Shown: positions 1 to 9,934, counted from the stretch's first letter. The stretch is DNA of 64,000 bases from Polynucleobacter sp. MG-27-Goln-C1 (GCF_018881905.1 NZ_JACVPM010000002.1:496001-560000), one strand, 5' to 3'. Notes: generated from the sequence alone by a model not told the origin. Numbers and translations: made by a program.

Positions 1-1
1 A

Positions 2-1186
2 ACCTTTTTTGGTTCAAACCCGGCGTTTGCACAAACATCTAAAGTAAGTGGTGATGTAATCAAGATTGGTGTATTAACCGACCTATCGTCAACCTACTCT
101 GACTTGGCTGGTCCTGGCGCTGTGATCGCGGCAAAAATGGCGATCGCTGACTTTTCAAAGGACGGCACTGTTATTGGCAAAAAGATTGAGCTGGTTAGTG
201 CTGATCATCAAAACAAAGCAGATATTGCCGCAAACAAAGCGCGTGAGTGGTACGACAAAGATGGCGTTGATGTGATTGTTGAGTTGGTGTCCACCAACGT
301 TGCCCTCGCTGTAATGGAAGTGGCAGAACAAAAAAATAAAATCACATTGGTATCTGGCGCAGCCTCTTTGCCAATTACCAACGAAAAATGTACTGCTAAT
401 AACGTACATTGGACTTACGATACCTATGCGCTTTCGAATGGAACGGCCAAGGCTGTTGTGAAGCAGGGCAAAAAGAATTGGTACTTCCTTACGGCTGACT
501 ATGCTTTCGGCGCTGCTCTGGAGAAAGATTCAACCAACGTTGTTACTGCAAACGGCGGTAAAGTATTGGGTACTAGTAAGCACCCATTCCCGAATAGCGA
601 TTTCTCTTCATATCTTCTAAAAGCGCAAGCTAGTGGTGCAGATGTTGTGGCATTGGCGAATGCTGGTCAAGATACGATTAATTCGGTGAAGCAGGCTTCA
701 GAGTTTGGTATCAACAAAAAACAAACTGTAGTGCCTTTGCTGATGTTTATCTCCGATGTTCACTCTTTGGGTTTGAATGCTGCACAAGGTATGTACTTAA
801 CCGAAGGCTTCTACTGGGATAAAGATGATAAGACGCGCGCATTCTCTAAGCGCTTCATCTTGCAACATAAGCGTATGCCTACCAGTGTTCAAGCTGGCGT
901 TTACTCATCTGTTCTTGCGTACTTAACTGCCGTACAAAAAGCGGGCACTGACGATACTCAAGCGGTAATGAAGGCGTTGAAGTCCACCAATATTGATGAT
1001 GGATTGTTTAAAGGAAAAATTCGCGCTGATGGTAAGTTTGAGCACGACATGTATTTGCTTGAAGTGAAGAAGCCCGCTGACTCTAAGAGCCCATGGGATT
1101 ATTACAACGTCAAGGCGGTGATTCCAGCTGCTGAGGCAACGCAACCACTTTCATTGTCACGATGCAAGCTGGTTACTAACAAGTAA
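2..1186 (+). CDS. ABC transporter periplasmic binding protein, branched-chain amino acid type (5' partial)
   Basis: Solute-binding protein of a LivK/HAAT-type ABC importer, which captures a small amino-acid-like ligand in the periplasm and delivers it to the LivH/LivM permeases encoded just downstream. The reading frame is open from base 2, so the start lies outside the window. The first visible residues end in a probable signal-peptide cleavage site (NPAFA then QT), followed by the family's typical first strand, DVIKIGVLTDLSS. The rest reads as a type I periplasmic binding fold of about 380 residues. An internal TTG at 104 could be mistaken for the start but lies within the mature domain. 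The ATPase genes (livG, livF) are not between here and mnmG and may lie upstream. The ligand cannot be told from sequence; leucine-type, urea or amide ligands are all possible. Confidence 0.9.
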   Translation, partial: TFFGSNPAFAQTSKVSGDVIKIGVLTDLSSTYSDLAGPGAVIAAKMAIADFSKDGTVIGKKIELVSADHQNKADIAANKAREWYDKDGVDVIVELVSTNVALAVMEVAEQKNKITLVSGAASLPITNEKCTANNVHWTYDTYALSNGTAKAVVKQGKKNWYFLTADYAFGAALEKDSTNVVTANGGKVLGTSKHPFPNSDFSSYLLKAQASGADVVALANAGQDTINSVKQASEFGINKKQTVVPLLMFISDVHSLGLNAAQGMYLTEGFYWDKDDKTRAFSKRFILQHKRMPTSVQAGVYSSVLAYLTAVQKAGTDDTQAVMKALKSTNIDDGLFKGKIRADGKFEHDMYLLEVKKPADSKSPWDYYNVKAVIPAAEATQPLSLSRCKLVTNK

Positions 1187-1203
1187 TTTATTTCTAGCTA
1201 AGT

Positions 1204-2124
1204 ATGTTTGAACTTCTTGGAATTACCCCACAAGGGCTGGTTGCTCAGCTCTTGGTGGGGCTTATTAATGGCTCTTTCTATGCCATTTTGAGTTTGGGTC
1301 TGGCCATTATTTTTGGCCTACTCAACATCATCAATTTTTCGCATGGCGCCCAGTACACAATGGGTGCGTTTGTTGCATGGATTGGTCTCACACAAGTTGG
1401 CCAGTGGTTTGGTTTTCCTGAGTTTTCTATTAATTATTGGTTTGCATTAATTTTGGTGCCCTTAGTTATGGCGGGCTTTGGTTTGATTCTTGAGCGCACA
1501 ATGCTTAGGCGCCTTTATCACCTAGATCACCTGTATGGCTTGTTATTAACTTTTGGTTTGGCTCTCATTATTGAGGGTATGTTCCGTCACTGGTATGGCA
1601 TTTCTGGTGAGAGCTATCCAGCTCCTGAGTTATTACAGGGCGCAATCCCCTTGGAGTCGATTGGCATTATTTTGCCTAAGTACCGTTTGTGGGTAGTCGT
1701 TGCTTCCTTGGTGGTGTGTTTCTCCACATGGTATGTGATCGAACGAACAAAGCTGGGCGCTTATCTTCGTGCTGGTACTGAAAACCCAAAACTCCTTCAG
1801 GCGTTTGGCATCAATGTGCCGCTAATGATTTCTTTGGCCTATGCCTATGGCGTGGGCCTTGCTGGTTTTGCTGGCGTTTTAGCCGCACCGATTTTTCAAG
1901 TTAACCCATTGATGGGCTCCAACCTGATCATTGTGGTTTTCGCAGTTGTTGTGATTGGCGGCATGGGCTCCATCATGGGCTCCATATTGACTGGCCTGGC
2001 CTTAGGTTTGATCGAAGGCTTAACTAAAGTTTTTTATCCAGAAGCTTCTGGCGTGGTTATTTTTGTGATCATGGCAATTGTGTTGCTCATTCGTCCTGCT
2101 GGACTTTTCGGCCGGGAGAAATAA
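1204..2124 (+). CDS. livH: branched-chain amino acid ABC transporter permease, LivH type
   Basis: Inner-membrane permease subunit that forms half of the translocation path of the importer whose binding protein is encoded 17 bases upstream. It has 306 residues, the family's usual length. The N-terminus has the classic LivH signature INGSFYAILSLGLAIIFG followed by NIINFSHGAQ, and hydrophobic segments run throughout. The C-terminal part carries the conserved VVIGGMGSIMGSILTG stretch that couples to the ATPase. The next permease gene begins directly after its stop codon, so the two are probably translationally coupled. The substrate is inferred from the family only. Confidence 0.92.
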   Translation: MFELLGITPQGLVAQLLVGLINGSFYAILSLGLAIIFGLLNIINFSHGAQYTMGAFVAWIGLTQVGQWFGFPEFSINYWFALILVPLVMAGFGLILERTMLRRLYHLDHLYGLLLTFGLALIIEGMFRHWYGISGESYPAPELLQGAIPLESIGIILPKYRLWVVVASLVVCFSTWYVIERTKLGAYLRAGTENPKLLQAFGINVPLMISLAYAYGVGLAGFAGVLAAPIFQVNPLMGSNLIIVVFAVVVIGGMGSIMGSILTGLALGLIEGLTKVFYPEASGVVIFVIMAIVLLIRPAGLFGREK

Positions 2125-3054
2125 GTGAACTCAAAAACAAAACTGCTTTATGGCATTCTGGTTTTCATTGCCCTACTGCTTCCGTTTCAAGATTTTATCT
2201 ATTTAGTTTTTGCAATGAAGGTGTTGTGCTTTGCGCTCTTCGCGTGCGCCTTTAATTTGTTATTGGGTTTTACAGGACTTCTTTCTTTTGGGCACGCAGC
2301 ATTCTTTGGAACCTCCGCGTACATCACCGCCTATCTTTGTAAAGAGGCTGGCCTATCTCCTGAATTTGGAATTGTGTTGGGCGTTTTGGGTTCTGCCATT
2401 TTGGGATTTCTGATTGGTTCTTTAGCAATTCGTCGTCAAGGTATTTATTTTGCGATGGTGACGCTTGCACTCTCTCAAATGGTTTACTTCTTGGCAGTGC
2501 AACTCCCCTTCACGGGCGGCGAGGACGGCATTCAGGGTGTGCCACGCGGAATGTTATTTGGTTTGATTGATCTAAAAGATGACGTCAGCATGTATTACTT
2601 TGTGCTGGCAGTTTTCTTGCTTGGCTTTGCGTTAATCGTTCGCACTGTGCATTCCCCTTTCGGCCAAGTCTTAAAAGCCATTCGTGAAAACGAGCCGCGT
2701 GCAGTTTCTTTGGGTTATGACGTTGATCGTTTCAAACTGATCTCTTTTGTTATTTCAGCTGCGCTCGCGGGTCTTGCCGGTTCTTTGAAAACCCTCGTCT
2801 TCCAGTTAGCAACATTGACTGATGTTCATTGGCACATGTCTGGCGAGGTCGTTCTTATGACTTTGCTTGGTGGAATGGGAACCATCCTTGGCCCGGTAGT
2901 CGGCGCTGGCATTGTTGTTGGCTTGCAAAACTATTTGGCTAACATTGGCTCTTGGAGCACCATTGCAACCGGATTCATTTTTGTAATCTGTGTCTTGGCA
3001 TTCCGTCGCGGAGTTGTTGGCGAAATCACTCACCTCTTCAAGAAGAAAAGTTGA
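2125..3054 (+). CDS. livM: branched-chain amino acid ABC transporter permease, LivM type
   Basis: Second permease of the LivHM pair, 309 residues, expected in the inner membrane as the partner of the upstream LivH. It starts with GTG immediately after the livH stop, with no intergenic base. LivM features are visible: the N-terminal hydrophobic segments, LLGFTGLLSFGHAAFFG, and the C-terminal coupling motif LLGGMGTILGPVVG. It is the last gene of this operon in the window; no ATPase gene follows. No clear Rho-independent terminator was seen after it. Confidence 0.92.
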   Translation: MNSKTKLLYGILVFIALLLPFQDFIYLVFAMKVLCFALFACAFNLLLGFTGLLSFGHAAFFGTSAYITAYLCKEAGLSPEFGIVLGVLGSAILGFLIGSLAIRRQGIYFAMVTLALSQMVYFLAVQLPFTGGEDGIQGVPRGMLFGLIDLKDDVSMYYFVLAVFLLGFALIVRTVHSPFGQVLKAIRENEPRAVSLGYDVDRFKLISFVISAALAGLAGSLKTLVFQLATLTDVHWHMSGEVVLMTLLGGMGTILGPVVGAGIVVGLQNYLANIGSWSTIATGFIFVICVLAFRRGVVGEITHLFKKKS

Positions 3055-3076
3055 TTTAGTTTTTTCTTATTCGTTT

Positions 3077-3178
3077 TTAGTGCGGCGCTTCGGCGCCGTA
3101 CTCATTTAAAGCCTTCCGCCATTCGTTCGTGATGTGCCGCCACTTCTCGGTGGTAGGCACTGTGAGGTTGTTTATCAT
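3077..3178 (-). CDS. possible 33-residue small protein
   Basis: A short minus-strand frame from ATG (complement of 3176-3178) to TAA (complement of 3077-3079). It would encode a hydrophilic, Trp- and charge-rich peptide beginning MINNLTVPTTEKWRHI and ending EYGAEAPH. An in-frame TAG lies three codons upstream, so it is not the tail of a longer gene with an intact frame. An AGGA-like ribosome site precedes the ATG. The composition looks protein-like rather than random. The GC-rich inverted repeat at 3080-3101 lies within its last codons. No family is recognised; it could also be the remnant of a decayed gene. It points away from mnmG, so the two would share a divergent intergenic region. Confidence 0.4.
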   Translation of the reverse strand: MINNLTVPTTEKWRHITNEWRKALNEYGAEAPH

Positions 3179-3267
3179 CAACCATTCCTATCTATTTTTA
3201 TAAAAACTCAATTAAATCAATGGCTTATGAAATAATTACTATATTTATTGTTGTTTGAGTGAGCGTT

Positions 3268-3283
3268 TGTTTCACGTGAAACC
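3268..3283. promoter_or_regulatory. parS: parS site 1 (15 of 16 consensus)
   Basis: TGTTTCACGTGAAACC matches the widely conserved chromosomal parS palindrome TGTTTCACGTGAAACA at 15 of 16 positions. ParB, encoded at 6721-7608, would load here as a CTP-dependent clamp. The site covers the predicted -35 element of mnmG, which suggests that ParB could repress the operon that includes its own gene. Confidence 0.9.
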
Positions 3284-3299
3284 TACAAAATGCTATGAT
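3271..3299 (+). promoter_or_regulatory. predicted promoter of mnmG-rsmG-parAB
   Basis: An extended -10 element (TG at 3291-3292, then TATGAT at 3294-3299) lies 17 bases after a -35-like TTCACG (3271-3276). The -35 is part of parS site 1. The predicted transcript would start about 15 bases before the mnmG start codon. Confidence 0.55.
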
Positions 3300-3322
3300 C
3301 ATCGCCCTATCTGAGGCAAATC

Positions 3323-5251
3323 ATGCGTTATTCAAAGAACTTCGATGTCATTGTGGTTGGTGGTGGTCACGCCGGGACCGAGGCCGCCCTCGCTTCCGCA
3401 CGCATGGGATGTGACACCCTTCTTATTACCCACAGTATTGAGAATTTAGGCGCCATGAGTTGTAATCCCTCAATTGGTGGGATTGGCAAAGGCCACTTAG
3501 TAAAAGAGATTGACGCTATGGGTGGCGCCATGGCGGCTGCTACCGATGAGGCTGGTATTCAGTTTCGGATATTGAATTCAAGCAAAGGTCCCGCTGTTCG
3601 TGCGACCCGCGCACAAGGTGATCGGGTTTTATATAAAGCGGCAATCCGCCGCCGCCTTGAGAACCAACAAAATCTGACCCTTTTTCAAGCTGCTGTAGAT
3701 GACCTACTAGTTCAGGGTGATGAGGTTCAGGGCGTCCTTACACAGATGGGCCTCAAGTTTATGGCCAAAAAGGTAGTCCTAACAGCCGGCACCTTCTTGG
3801 ATGGCAAGATTCATGTAGGCTTAAATAATTACGCGGGCGGTCGAGCTGGTGATCCAGCAGCCGCATCTTTGTCTGCCAGGTTGAAAGAGTTGAAGCTTCC
3901 CCAGGGAAGATTAAAGACGGGCACTCCACCGCGGATTGATGGTCGTACCATTGATTTCTCGGTCATGCTAGAGCAGCCCGGGGATTTAGATCCTGTGCCC
4001 GTTTTCTCATATTTGGGCCGACCTGAGCAACACCCAAAGCAGGTTCCTTGCTGGATTTCCCATACGAATGAGCAAACCCACGACATTATTCGGGGTGGTT
4101 TGGATCGTTCGCCAATGTATACGGGTGTTATTGAGGGGGTTGGCCCGCGCTATTGCCCTTCTATTGAGGACAAGATTCACCGCTTCGCCTCCAGAAATAG
4201 CCATCAAATCTTTTTGGAGCCAGAAGGCTTAACAACAAACGAGTTTTATCCCAATGGTATTTCTACCAGCCTTCCATTTGATGTTCAGTGGAATTTGGTG
4301 AGAAGCATCCGCGGACTAGAGTCTGCCGTGATCGTGCGCCCTGGCTATGCCATTGAGTACGATTTCTTTGATCCACGCCATTTACGCCATAGTTTAGAGA
4401 CCAAAGCGATTGCCGGCCTGTATTTTGCCGGCCAGATTAATGGCACTACAGGCTATGAAGAGGCCGCAGCGCAGGGCATGCTCGCCGGTATTAATGCTGG
4501 TTTAGCAGCACAGGGCAAGGAGCCTTGGCTGCCTAAGCGTAGTGAGTCTTATATTGGTGTTTTAGTGGACGACCTGATTACTTTGGGCGTTCAAGAGCCT
4601 TATCGCATGTTTACTAGCCGTGCCGAATACCGCTTGAGCCTGCGTGAAGACAATGCAGATTTGCGCCTTACTACGATTGGCCGGGAGCTTGGTTTGGTAG
4701 ACGACTATCGCTGGAATACATTCTGTAGAAAACAAGAGGCTGTTTCACGTGAAACATCCCGCCTGCAAGATATTTGGATTGGGCCAAAGCATGGATCCGC
4801 AAAGGCTGTCTCTGAGCTTTTGGGCCAAGATTTATCGCACGAGTGTAGTTTGGCTGATCTTTTGCGCCGCCCCGGCATCACTTATGAGGCAGTCACCAGT
4901 TTGGCGGATGGGCTTTGGTCACCAGGAACATTGGATGACGATTTAGGTTTGGCGCAGCAAATTAGCGACCAGGTTGAAATTTCTATTAAATATCAAGGCT
5001 ATATAGATAGGCAAGCGGTTGAGATTGCCCGGCAAGAGCATAACGAGAGCTTCCCCTTGCCCGAGTCTTTGGACTACACCCAGGTGCTCGGCTTGTCTAA
5101 AGAGGTGCAACAAAAGCTCAATTTGCACAAGCCTGGTACTTTGGGCCAAGCTGGCAGGATCTCTGGAGTAACACCAGCCGCCCTCTCTTTGCTATTAGTA
5201 CATCTTAAAAAGGGTTTAGGCCGCACCCAAGAAGAAACCCATGAGCAATGA
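3323..5251 (+). CDS. mnmG: tRNA uridine-5-carboxymethylaminomethyl modification enzyme MnmG (GidA)
   Basis: FAD- and folate-dependent enzyme that works with MnmE (not in this window) to install the cmnm5 group on wobble uridine 34 of several tRNAs. It has 642 residues, close to the family norm of about 630. The dinucleotide-binding motif GGGHAG is at residues 13-18, and family blocks such as [14 protein letters not shown] and [13 protein letters not shown] are intact. A GAGG ribosome site lies 6 bases before the ATG. Its last 11 bases overlap the start of rsmG. A perfect parS palindrome is embedded in the coding sequence at 4741-4756, where it is read as Val-Ser-Arg-Glu-Thr. The neighbouring rsmG and parAB form the classic origin-proximal cluster. 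Confidence 0.98.
   Translation: MRYSKNFDVIVVGGGHAGTEAALASARMGCDTLLITHSIENLGAMSCNPSIGGIGKGHLVKEIDAMGGAMAAATDEAGIQFRILNSSKGPAVRATRAQGDRVLYKAAIRRRLENQQNLTLFQAAVDDLLVQGDEVQGVLTQMGLKFMAKKVVLTAGTFLDGKIHVGLNNYAGGRAGDPAAASLSARLKELKLPQGRLKTGTPPRIDGRTIDFSVMLEQPGDLDPVPVFSYLGRPEQHPKQVPCWISHTNEQTHDIIRGGLDRSPMYTGVIEGVGPRYCPSIEDKIHRFASRNSHQIFLEPEGLTTNEFYPNGISTSLPFDVQWNLVRSIRGLESAVIVRPGYAIEYDFFDPRHLRHSLETKAIAGLYFAGQINGTTGYEEAAAQGMLAGINAGLAAQGKEPWLPKRSESYIGVLVDDLITLGVQEPYRMFTSRAEYRLSLREDNADLRLTTIGRELGLVDDYRWNTFCRKQEAVSRETSRLQDIWIGPKHGSAKAVSELLGQDLSHECSLADLLRRPGITYEAVTSLADGLWSPGTLDDDLGLAQQISDQVEISIKYQGYIDRQAVEIARQEHNESFPLPESLDYTQVLGLSKEVQQKLNLHKPGTLGQAGRISGVTPAALSLLLVHLKKGLGRTQEETHEQ
4741..4756. promoter_or_regulatory. 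parS: parS site 2, perfect consensus, inside mnmG
   Basis: TGTTTCACGTGAAACA is identical to the 16-base parS consensus. It lies within the mnmG coding sequence about 1.2 kb before parA. With site 1 it forms a pair 1.47 kb apart, the expected nucleation point for the ParB partition complex near the origin. Confidence 0.95.
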
Positions 5252-5903
5252 TTTGGTTTCTTTGGGGATTGAGGGTTTGGGTCTTGATCTCAGCCTCGCG
5301 AATATTGCAGATTTAGAGTTATTTTTGCAGGAAATGAGCCGCTGGAATCAGGTCCATAACTTGACTGCAATTGAGGGTGAAAAAAACTCAGTAAGATTGC
5401 ATCTTATTGATTCTATTACAGTTTTACCTATGATGCGTCAATTTTTGGATCTACAAAACCCCAAAATCGCAGACCTCGGTTCGGGCGGTGGCTTGCCGGC
5501 AATTCCCATCGCCATCTTGCAGCCCGAGTGGCACGTTACCTTGATTGAGGCTATCCGCAAAAAAACGGCGTTCTTGCAACATGTGCGTGGCAAGTTGGGC
5601 TTAAAGAATATTCAGGTTCTGAGTGAGCGTGTCGAAGCGGTGGCTAAATCACAGCCCGGACAGTTTGATGCAGTGATTTCTAGGGCGTTTACTAATCTTG
5701 CCCATTTTTTAGAGCTTTCTCTTCCCCTTCTTAAGCCCAATGGATTGGTGTTTGCAATGAAGGCAAAGCGAGCGGATGAAGAGCTGCAAGATGTTTGTAT
5801 GGATGACTGGCGTTTGGTGGCCGATGAGCCACTAGAGATTCCGAATTTGGCGGTGGAACGCAGGCTTTTGGTCTTATCCCCCGTGAGAAAATTACCCCTT
5901 TAA
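5241..5903 (+). CDS. rsmG: 16S rRNA (guanine-527-N7)-methyltransferase RsmG (GidB)
   Basis: SAM-dependent methyltransferase that modifies G527 in the 530 loop of 16S rRNA; in other bacteria its loss gives low-level streptomycin resistance. It has 220 residues, normal for the family. The SAM-binding motif [10 protein letters not shown], is at residues 78-86, and [20 protein letters not shown] near residues 40-60 is typical of RsmG. The start overlaps the mnmG stop by 11 bases in another frame, indicating translational coupling. parA follows 24 bases later. Confidence 0.96.
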   Translation: MSNDLVSLGIEGLGLDLSLANIADLELFLQEMSRWNQVHNLTAIEGEKNSVRLHLIDSITVLPMMRQFLDLQNPKIADLGSGGGLPAIPIAILQPEWHVTLIEAIRKKTAFLQHVRGKLGLKNIQVLSERVEAVAKSQPGQFDAVISRAFTNLAHFLELSLPLLKPNGLVFAMKAKRADEELQDVCMDDWRLVADEPLEIPNLAVERRLLVLSPVRKLPL

Positions 5904-5927
5904 AGCACGACATTTTTAAGAAAAATT

Positions 5928-6698
5928 ATGGCCAAAATATTTTGTATTGCAAATCAAAAAGGCGGGGTTGGTAAAACTACCACCGCGGTGAATTTGGCCG
6001 CTGGTTTAGCTGGACATCAGCAACGTGTTTTGTTGGTGGATTTAGATCCGCAAGGCAATGCCACGATGGGATCGGGAATTGAAAAAGCGGATCTCAATAG
6101 CACGGTATATCAAGTATTAATTGGCCTGTCATCAGTAAAAGAATCCGCAGTGCGATGCGAGAGTTCTGGCTACGATGTATTGCCAGCAAATCGTGATTTA
6201 GCTGGTGCAGAAATTGAATTGGTGGATTTAGATTCTCGTGAACAACGATTGAAGGATGCGCTTGCACTCGTAGCAAATGACTACGATTTTATTTTGATTG
6301 ATTGTCCCCCTGCGCTATCTTTGTTAACACTCAATGGATTGTGCGCAGCGAACGGCGTGATCGTACCAATGCAATGTGAATATTTTGCATTGGAAGGATT
6401 GTCAGATTTGGTTAACACCATCAAACAAGTGCATGCAAATTTAAATCCTGACTTGGTGATCATTGGATTGTTACGTGTGATGTTTGATGCGCGCATGACA
6501 TTGCAGCAACAAGTTTCCGATCAATTGCTTGAGCACTTTGGCGACAAAGTATTTAAGAGCATTATTCCCCGCAACGTCCGCCTGGCTGAAGCCCCATCCT
6601 ACGGGCTTCCTGGGGTGGCGTTTGATAAGTCATCTCGCGGCGCTAAAGCTTACTTAGAGTTTGGTGCTGAGATGATTGAGCGCATCAAGCAAATGTAA
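5928..6698 (+). CDS. parA: chromosome partitioning ATPase ParA (Soj type)
   Basis: Walker-type ATPase that binds nucleoid DNA in its ATP form and is released by ParB, moving parS-bound origin regions apart after replication. The 256 residues lack the N-terminal helix-turn-helix of plasmid type Ia ParA, which identifies the chromosomal Soj class. The deviant Walker A KGGVGKTT is at residues 11-18 and the Walker B-like segment ends in LIDCPPALS. parB starts 22 bases downstream. Two parS sites lie in the upstream mnmG region. Confidence 0.97.
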   Translation: MAKIFCIANQKGGVGKTTTAVNLAAGLAGHQQRVLLVDLDPQGNATMGSGIEKADLNSTVYQVLIGLSSVKESAVRCESSGYDVLPANRDLAGAEIELVDLDSREQRLKDALALVANDYDFILIDCPPALSLLTLNGLCAANGVIVPMQCEYFALEGLSDLVNTIKQVHANLNPDLVIIGLLRVMFDARMTLQQQVSDQLLEHFGDKVFKSIIPRNVRLAEAPSYGLPGVAFDKSSRGAKAYLEFGAEMIERIKQM

Positions 6699-6720
6699 AA
6701 ACTAGGAACAAGAAAATATT

Positions 6721-7608
6721 ATGGTTGCAATTAAGAAAAAAGGTTTGGGTCGTGGCTTAGAGGCGTTGCTTGGTGATAAGGCACAAAAAGAAACTACAGC
6801 TGAAATTAATCGCTTGCCATTAACTGCATTGCAGGCTGGAAAATATCAGCCGCGTCAAAAAATGGAAGCAGGCGCATTACAAGAGTTGGCTGAAAGTATT
6901 CGTGAGCAAGGAGTCATGCAGCCATTGTTAGTACGTTTGGTTGCTCCAGGCAAATACGAAATTATTGCGGGTGAACGTCGATTCCGTGCAGCAACTTTGG
7001 CGGGCTTAAAAGAGGTGCCTGTTTTAGTTTCTGGCGCTAACGATCAAGCTGCTGCAGCAATGGCTTTGGTTGAGAACATGCAGCGCGAAGATTTGAATCC
7101 GCTGGAAGAGTCTCAGGGCCTCGCAAGGTTAATTGAAGAGTTCGGCTTCACACATGAGCAGGCGGCAAAAGCGGTGGGCAAGTCACGTAGTGCCGTAACC
7201 AATTTATTGCGCTTAAATCAATTGGCAAAGCCGGTGCAAGCCATGCTCTTGGCTGGTGATATTGATATGGGCCATGCACGTGCACTCTTGCCTTTGCCTG
7301 GAGCAAGTCAGGTAGCTCTAGCGCAAAGAATTGCCGCCCAAGGTTTGTCGGTTCGTGAGGCGGAAAGAATGTCTGCTGCCTTAGCGCTTGCGGGGGGGCA
7401 GATTGGAGACAAAAAAGCCAAAATCCAAGCCGCTGGGGGTACACCGAGCCGTGATCCAGATATGCGTCGTTTAACCCAAGAAATCGCTGATTTGATAGGC
7501 TTAAATGCTGAATTTAAGTTCAAGGGCAAAGGTGGCGAGCTCAGAATTCGCTTCAGTCAATTTGACGAGCTAGATTCTTTGTTGAAAAAGCTGGGCGTCG
7601 AGGCATAA
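6721..7608 (+). CDS. parB: chromosome partitioning protein ParB (Spo0J family)
   Basis: CTP-dependent DNA clamp that loads at parS, spreads, and stimulates ParA. It has 295 residues in the usual order: an N-terminal basic ParA-interacting tail (KKKGLGRGLEALLG), the N-terminal CTPase domain with the nucleotide-binding box GERRFRA at residues 84-90, a helix-turn-helix region around residues 140-165 (EQAAKAVGKSRSAVTN), and a C-terminal dimerisation domain. It is co-directional with parA. The ATP synthase operon starts 59 bases downstream. Confidence 0.97.
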   Translation: MVAIKKKGLGRGLEALLGDKAQKETTAEINRLPLTALQAGKYQPRQKMEAGALQELAESIREQGVMQPLLVRLVAPGKYEIIAGERRFRAATLAGLKEVPVLVSGANDQAAAAMALVENMQREDLNPLEESQGLARLIEEFGFTHEQAAKAVGKSRSAVTNLLRLNQLAKPVQAMLLAGDIDMGHARALLPLPGASQVALAQRIAAQGLSVREAERMSAALALAGGQIGDKKAKIQAAGGTPSRDPDMRRLTQEIADLIGLNAEFKFKGKGGELRIRFSQFDELDSLLKKLGVEA

Positions 7609-7635
7609 AAGTCACCAAAAATGGCCCTAAAACAT

Positions 7636-7664
7636 TTGACCTATTGCAGTGCACACATTAAACT
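7636..7664 (+). promoter_or_regulatory. predicted promoter of the atp operon
   Basis: TTGACC (7636-7641), a 17-base spacer and TAAACT (7659-7664). The expected transcription start (about 7670) falls at or just after the GTG start of atpI (7668). The atpI message would therefore be leaderless, or be made from a promoter further upstream. Confidence 0.5.
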
Positions 7665-7667
7665 CAC

Positions 7668-8171
7668 GTGGCTAAATTGATTCCTCAAAAAAATCGATTT
7701 TCCGAGGCAAATGACTGGGATGAGCCCGAAGAAGAGGTCTATCGGGTTTTAAGTAAAGAGGAAATGGCTGCGTTGCAAGCTAGCAATGCCGTTAAACGCC
7801 CCCCACTGTCGCCCTGGAGGATTTTGGCTGCCCAAGTTGCTGTTACTGTTGTCAGCATGGTGATTTGGTCAATTTTTGGGGAGCCGACAGGGGTAAGCCT
7901 TTATACTAAGTCTGCCTTTTTAGGTGGTTTAATTAGCGTCTTGCCTTCAGCCTTGTTTTTAACAAGGCTAGAGTTTGCAAAAAAAACGCAAATATTGAAT
8001 CCAGGGAATTATTTGGCAGCATTAGTTTCGGGCGAATTTATCAAAATCGTCGTTACTTTGATGCTGTTTTTAGGGGTTGCATATTTGATCCCGGGCGTGC
8101 TTTGGGTCCCATTGTTGGTGACTTATGTACTTGCCCTTAAGTGTGTATGGCTGGCGTGGTTGTGGCGCTAA
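7668..8171 (+). CDS. atpI: ATP synthase assembly protein I
   Basis: Small membrane protein encoded first in many atp operons, where it helps assemble the c-ring. It has 167 residues. A charged, acidic N-terminal third (residues 1-45) is followed by four probable hydrophobic segments, from LAAQVAVTVVSMVIWSIF to VLWVPLLVTYVLALKCVW. It starts with GTG, with no visible ribosome site; an in-frame ATG at about residue 33 is a possible alternative. The assignment rests on position directly before atpB and on topology, since AtpI sequences are poorly conserved. Confidence 0.8.
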   Translation: MAKLIPQKNRFSEANDWDEPEEEVYRVLSKEEMAALQASNAVKRPPLSPWRILAAQVAVTVVSMVIWSIFGEPTGVSLYTKSAFLGGLISVLPSALFLTRLEFAKKTQILNPGNYLAALVSGEFIKIVVTLMLFLGVAYLIPGVLWVPLLVTYVLALKCVWLAWLWR

Positions 8172-8207
8172 GAGTAATAAATGAGATTGAACCAAAGGAC
8201 TAGTTAA

Positions 8208-9086
<879 letters not shown>

Positions 9087-9102
9087 GATTTTCTATTTTT
9101 AA

Positions 9103-9399
<297 letters not shown>

Positions 9400-9410
9400 T
9401 TGTTTTGGCG

Positions 9411-9432
9411 TGGATGACCACCGGGTCATCCA
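9411..9432 (+). promoter_or_regulatory. hairpin between atpE and atpF
   Basis: TGGATGACC and GGTCATCCA form a perfect 9-bp stem closed by a 4-base ACCG loop. No run of T follows, so it is not a standard terminator. It sits 12 bases after the atpE stop, where a 3' stabilising or processing element would raise c-subunit output. That role is an inference. Confidence 0.55.
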
Positions 9433-9462
9433 ACCGTTCTCAACAATACTGAAAGGAATATC

Positions 9463-9933
9463 GTGAATCTGAACGCGACCCTATTCGCGCAAATGATCGT
9501 TTTCTTCGTCTTATGGTGGGTTGTTGCACGCTTTGTGTGGCCACCGCTAGTTAAGGCGTTAGATGAACGTTCAAGCAAAATTGCTGACGGCTTAGCGGCT
9601 GCCGAGCGCGGTAAAGAAGCACTCGCTTTAGCAAGCAATGAAGCAGAGCAAGAATTAACTAAAGCACGCCAAGAAGGTGTGCAGCGTGTTGCAGAAGCAG
9701 AAAAACGTGCGCAAATGTCCGCTGAAGAAATTCGCGCCAACGCACAAGCTGAAGCAGCTCGCATTATTTCTCAAGCTAAGCAAGATGCAGATCAACAAGT
9801 AACTCGTGCACGTGAAGTGTTGCGCGCTGAAGTTGCTGTTTTGGCTGTTAAAGGTGCCGAGCAAATTTTGCGTCGTGAAGTTGATGCAAAAACACACGGT
9901 GCATTGCTTGATCAACTAAAGGCAGAACTTTGA
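9463..9933 (+). CDS. atpF: ATP synthase Fo subunit b
   Basis: Peripheral stalk subunit that links membrane subunit a to F1. It has 156 residues: one N-terminal membrane helix (residues 5-25, [19 protein letters not shown]) followed by a long, charged, Ala-rich coiled-coil dimerisation region. It starts with GTG after an AAAGGAA ribosome site. atpH follows one base after its stop. Length matches the E. coli subunit (156). Confidence 0.97.
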   Translation: MNLNATLFAQMIVFFVLWWVVARFVWPPLVKALDERSSKIADGLAAAERGKEALALASNEAEQELTKARQEGVQRVAEAEKRAQMSAEEIRANAQAEAARIISQAKQDADQQVTRAREVLRAEVAVLAVKGAEQILRREVDAKTHGALLDQLKAEL

Positions 9934-9934
9934 T

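Noticed and set aside
3080-3101. GC-rich hairpin with TTCG loop after livM, considered as a terminator
   Set aside because: No T run follows on the plus strand and the repeat is explained by codons of the small minus-strand frame; left unassigned as a terminator.
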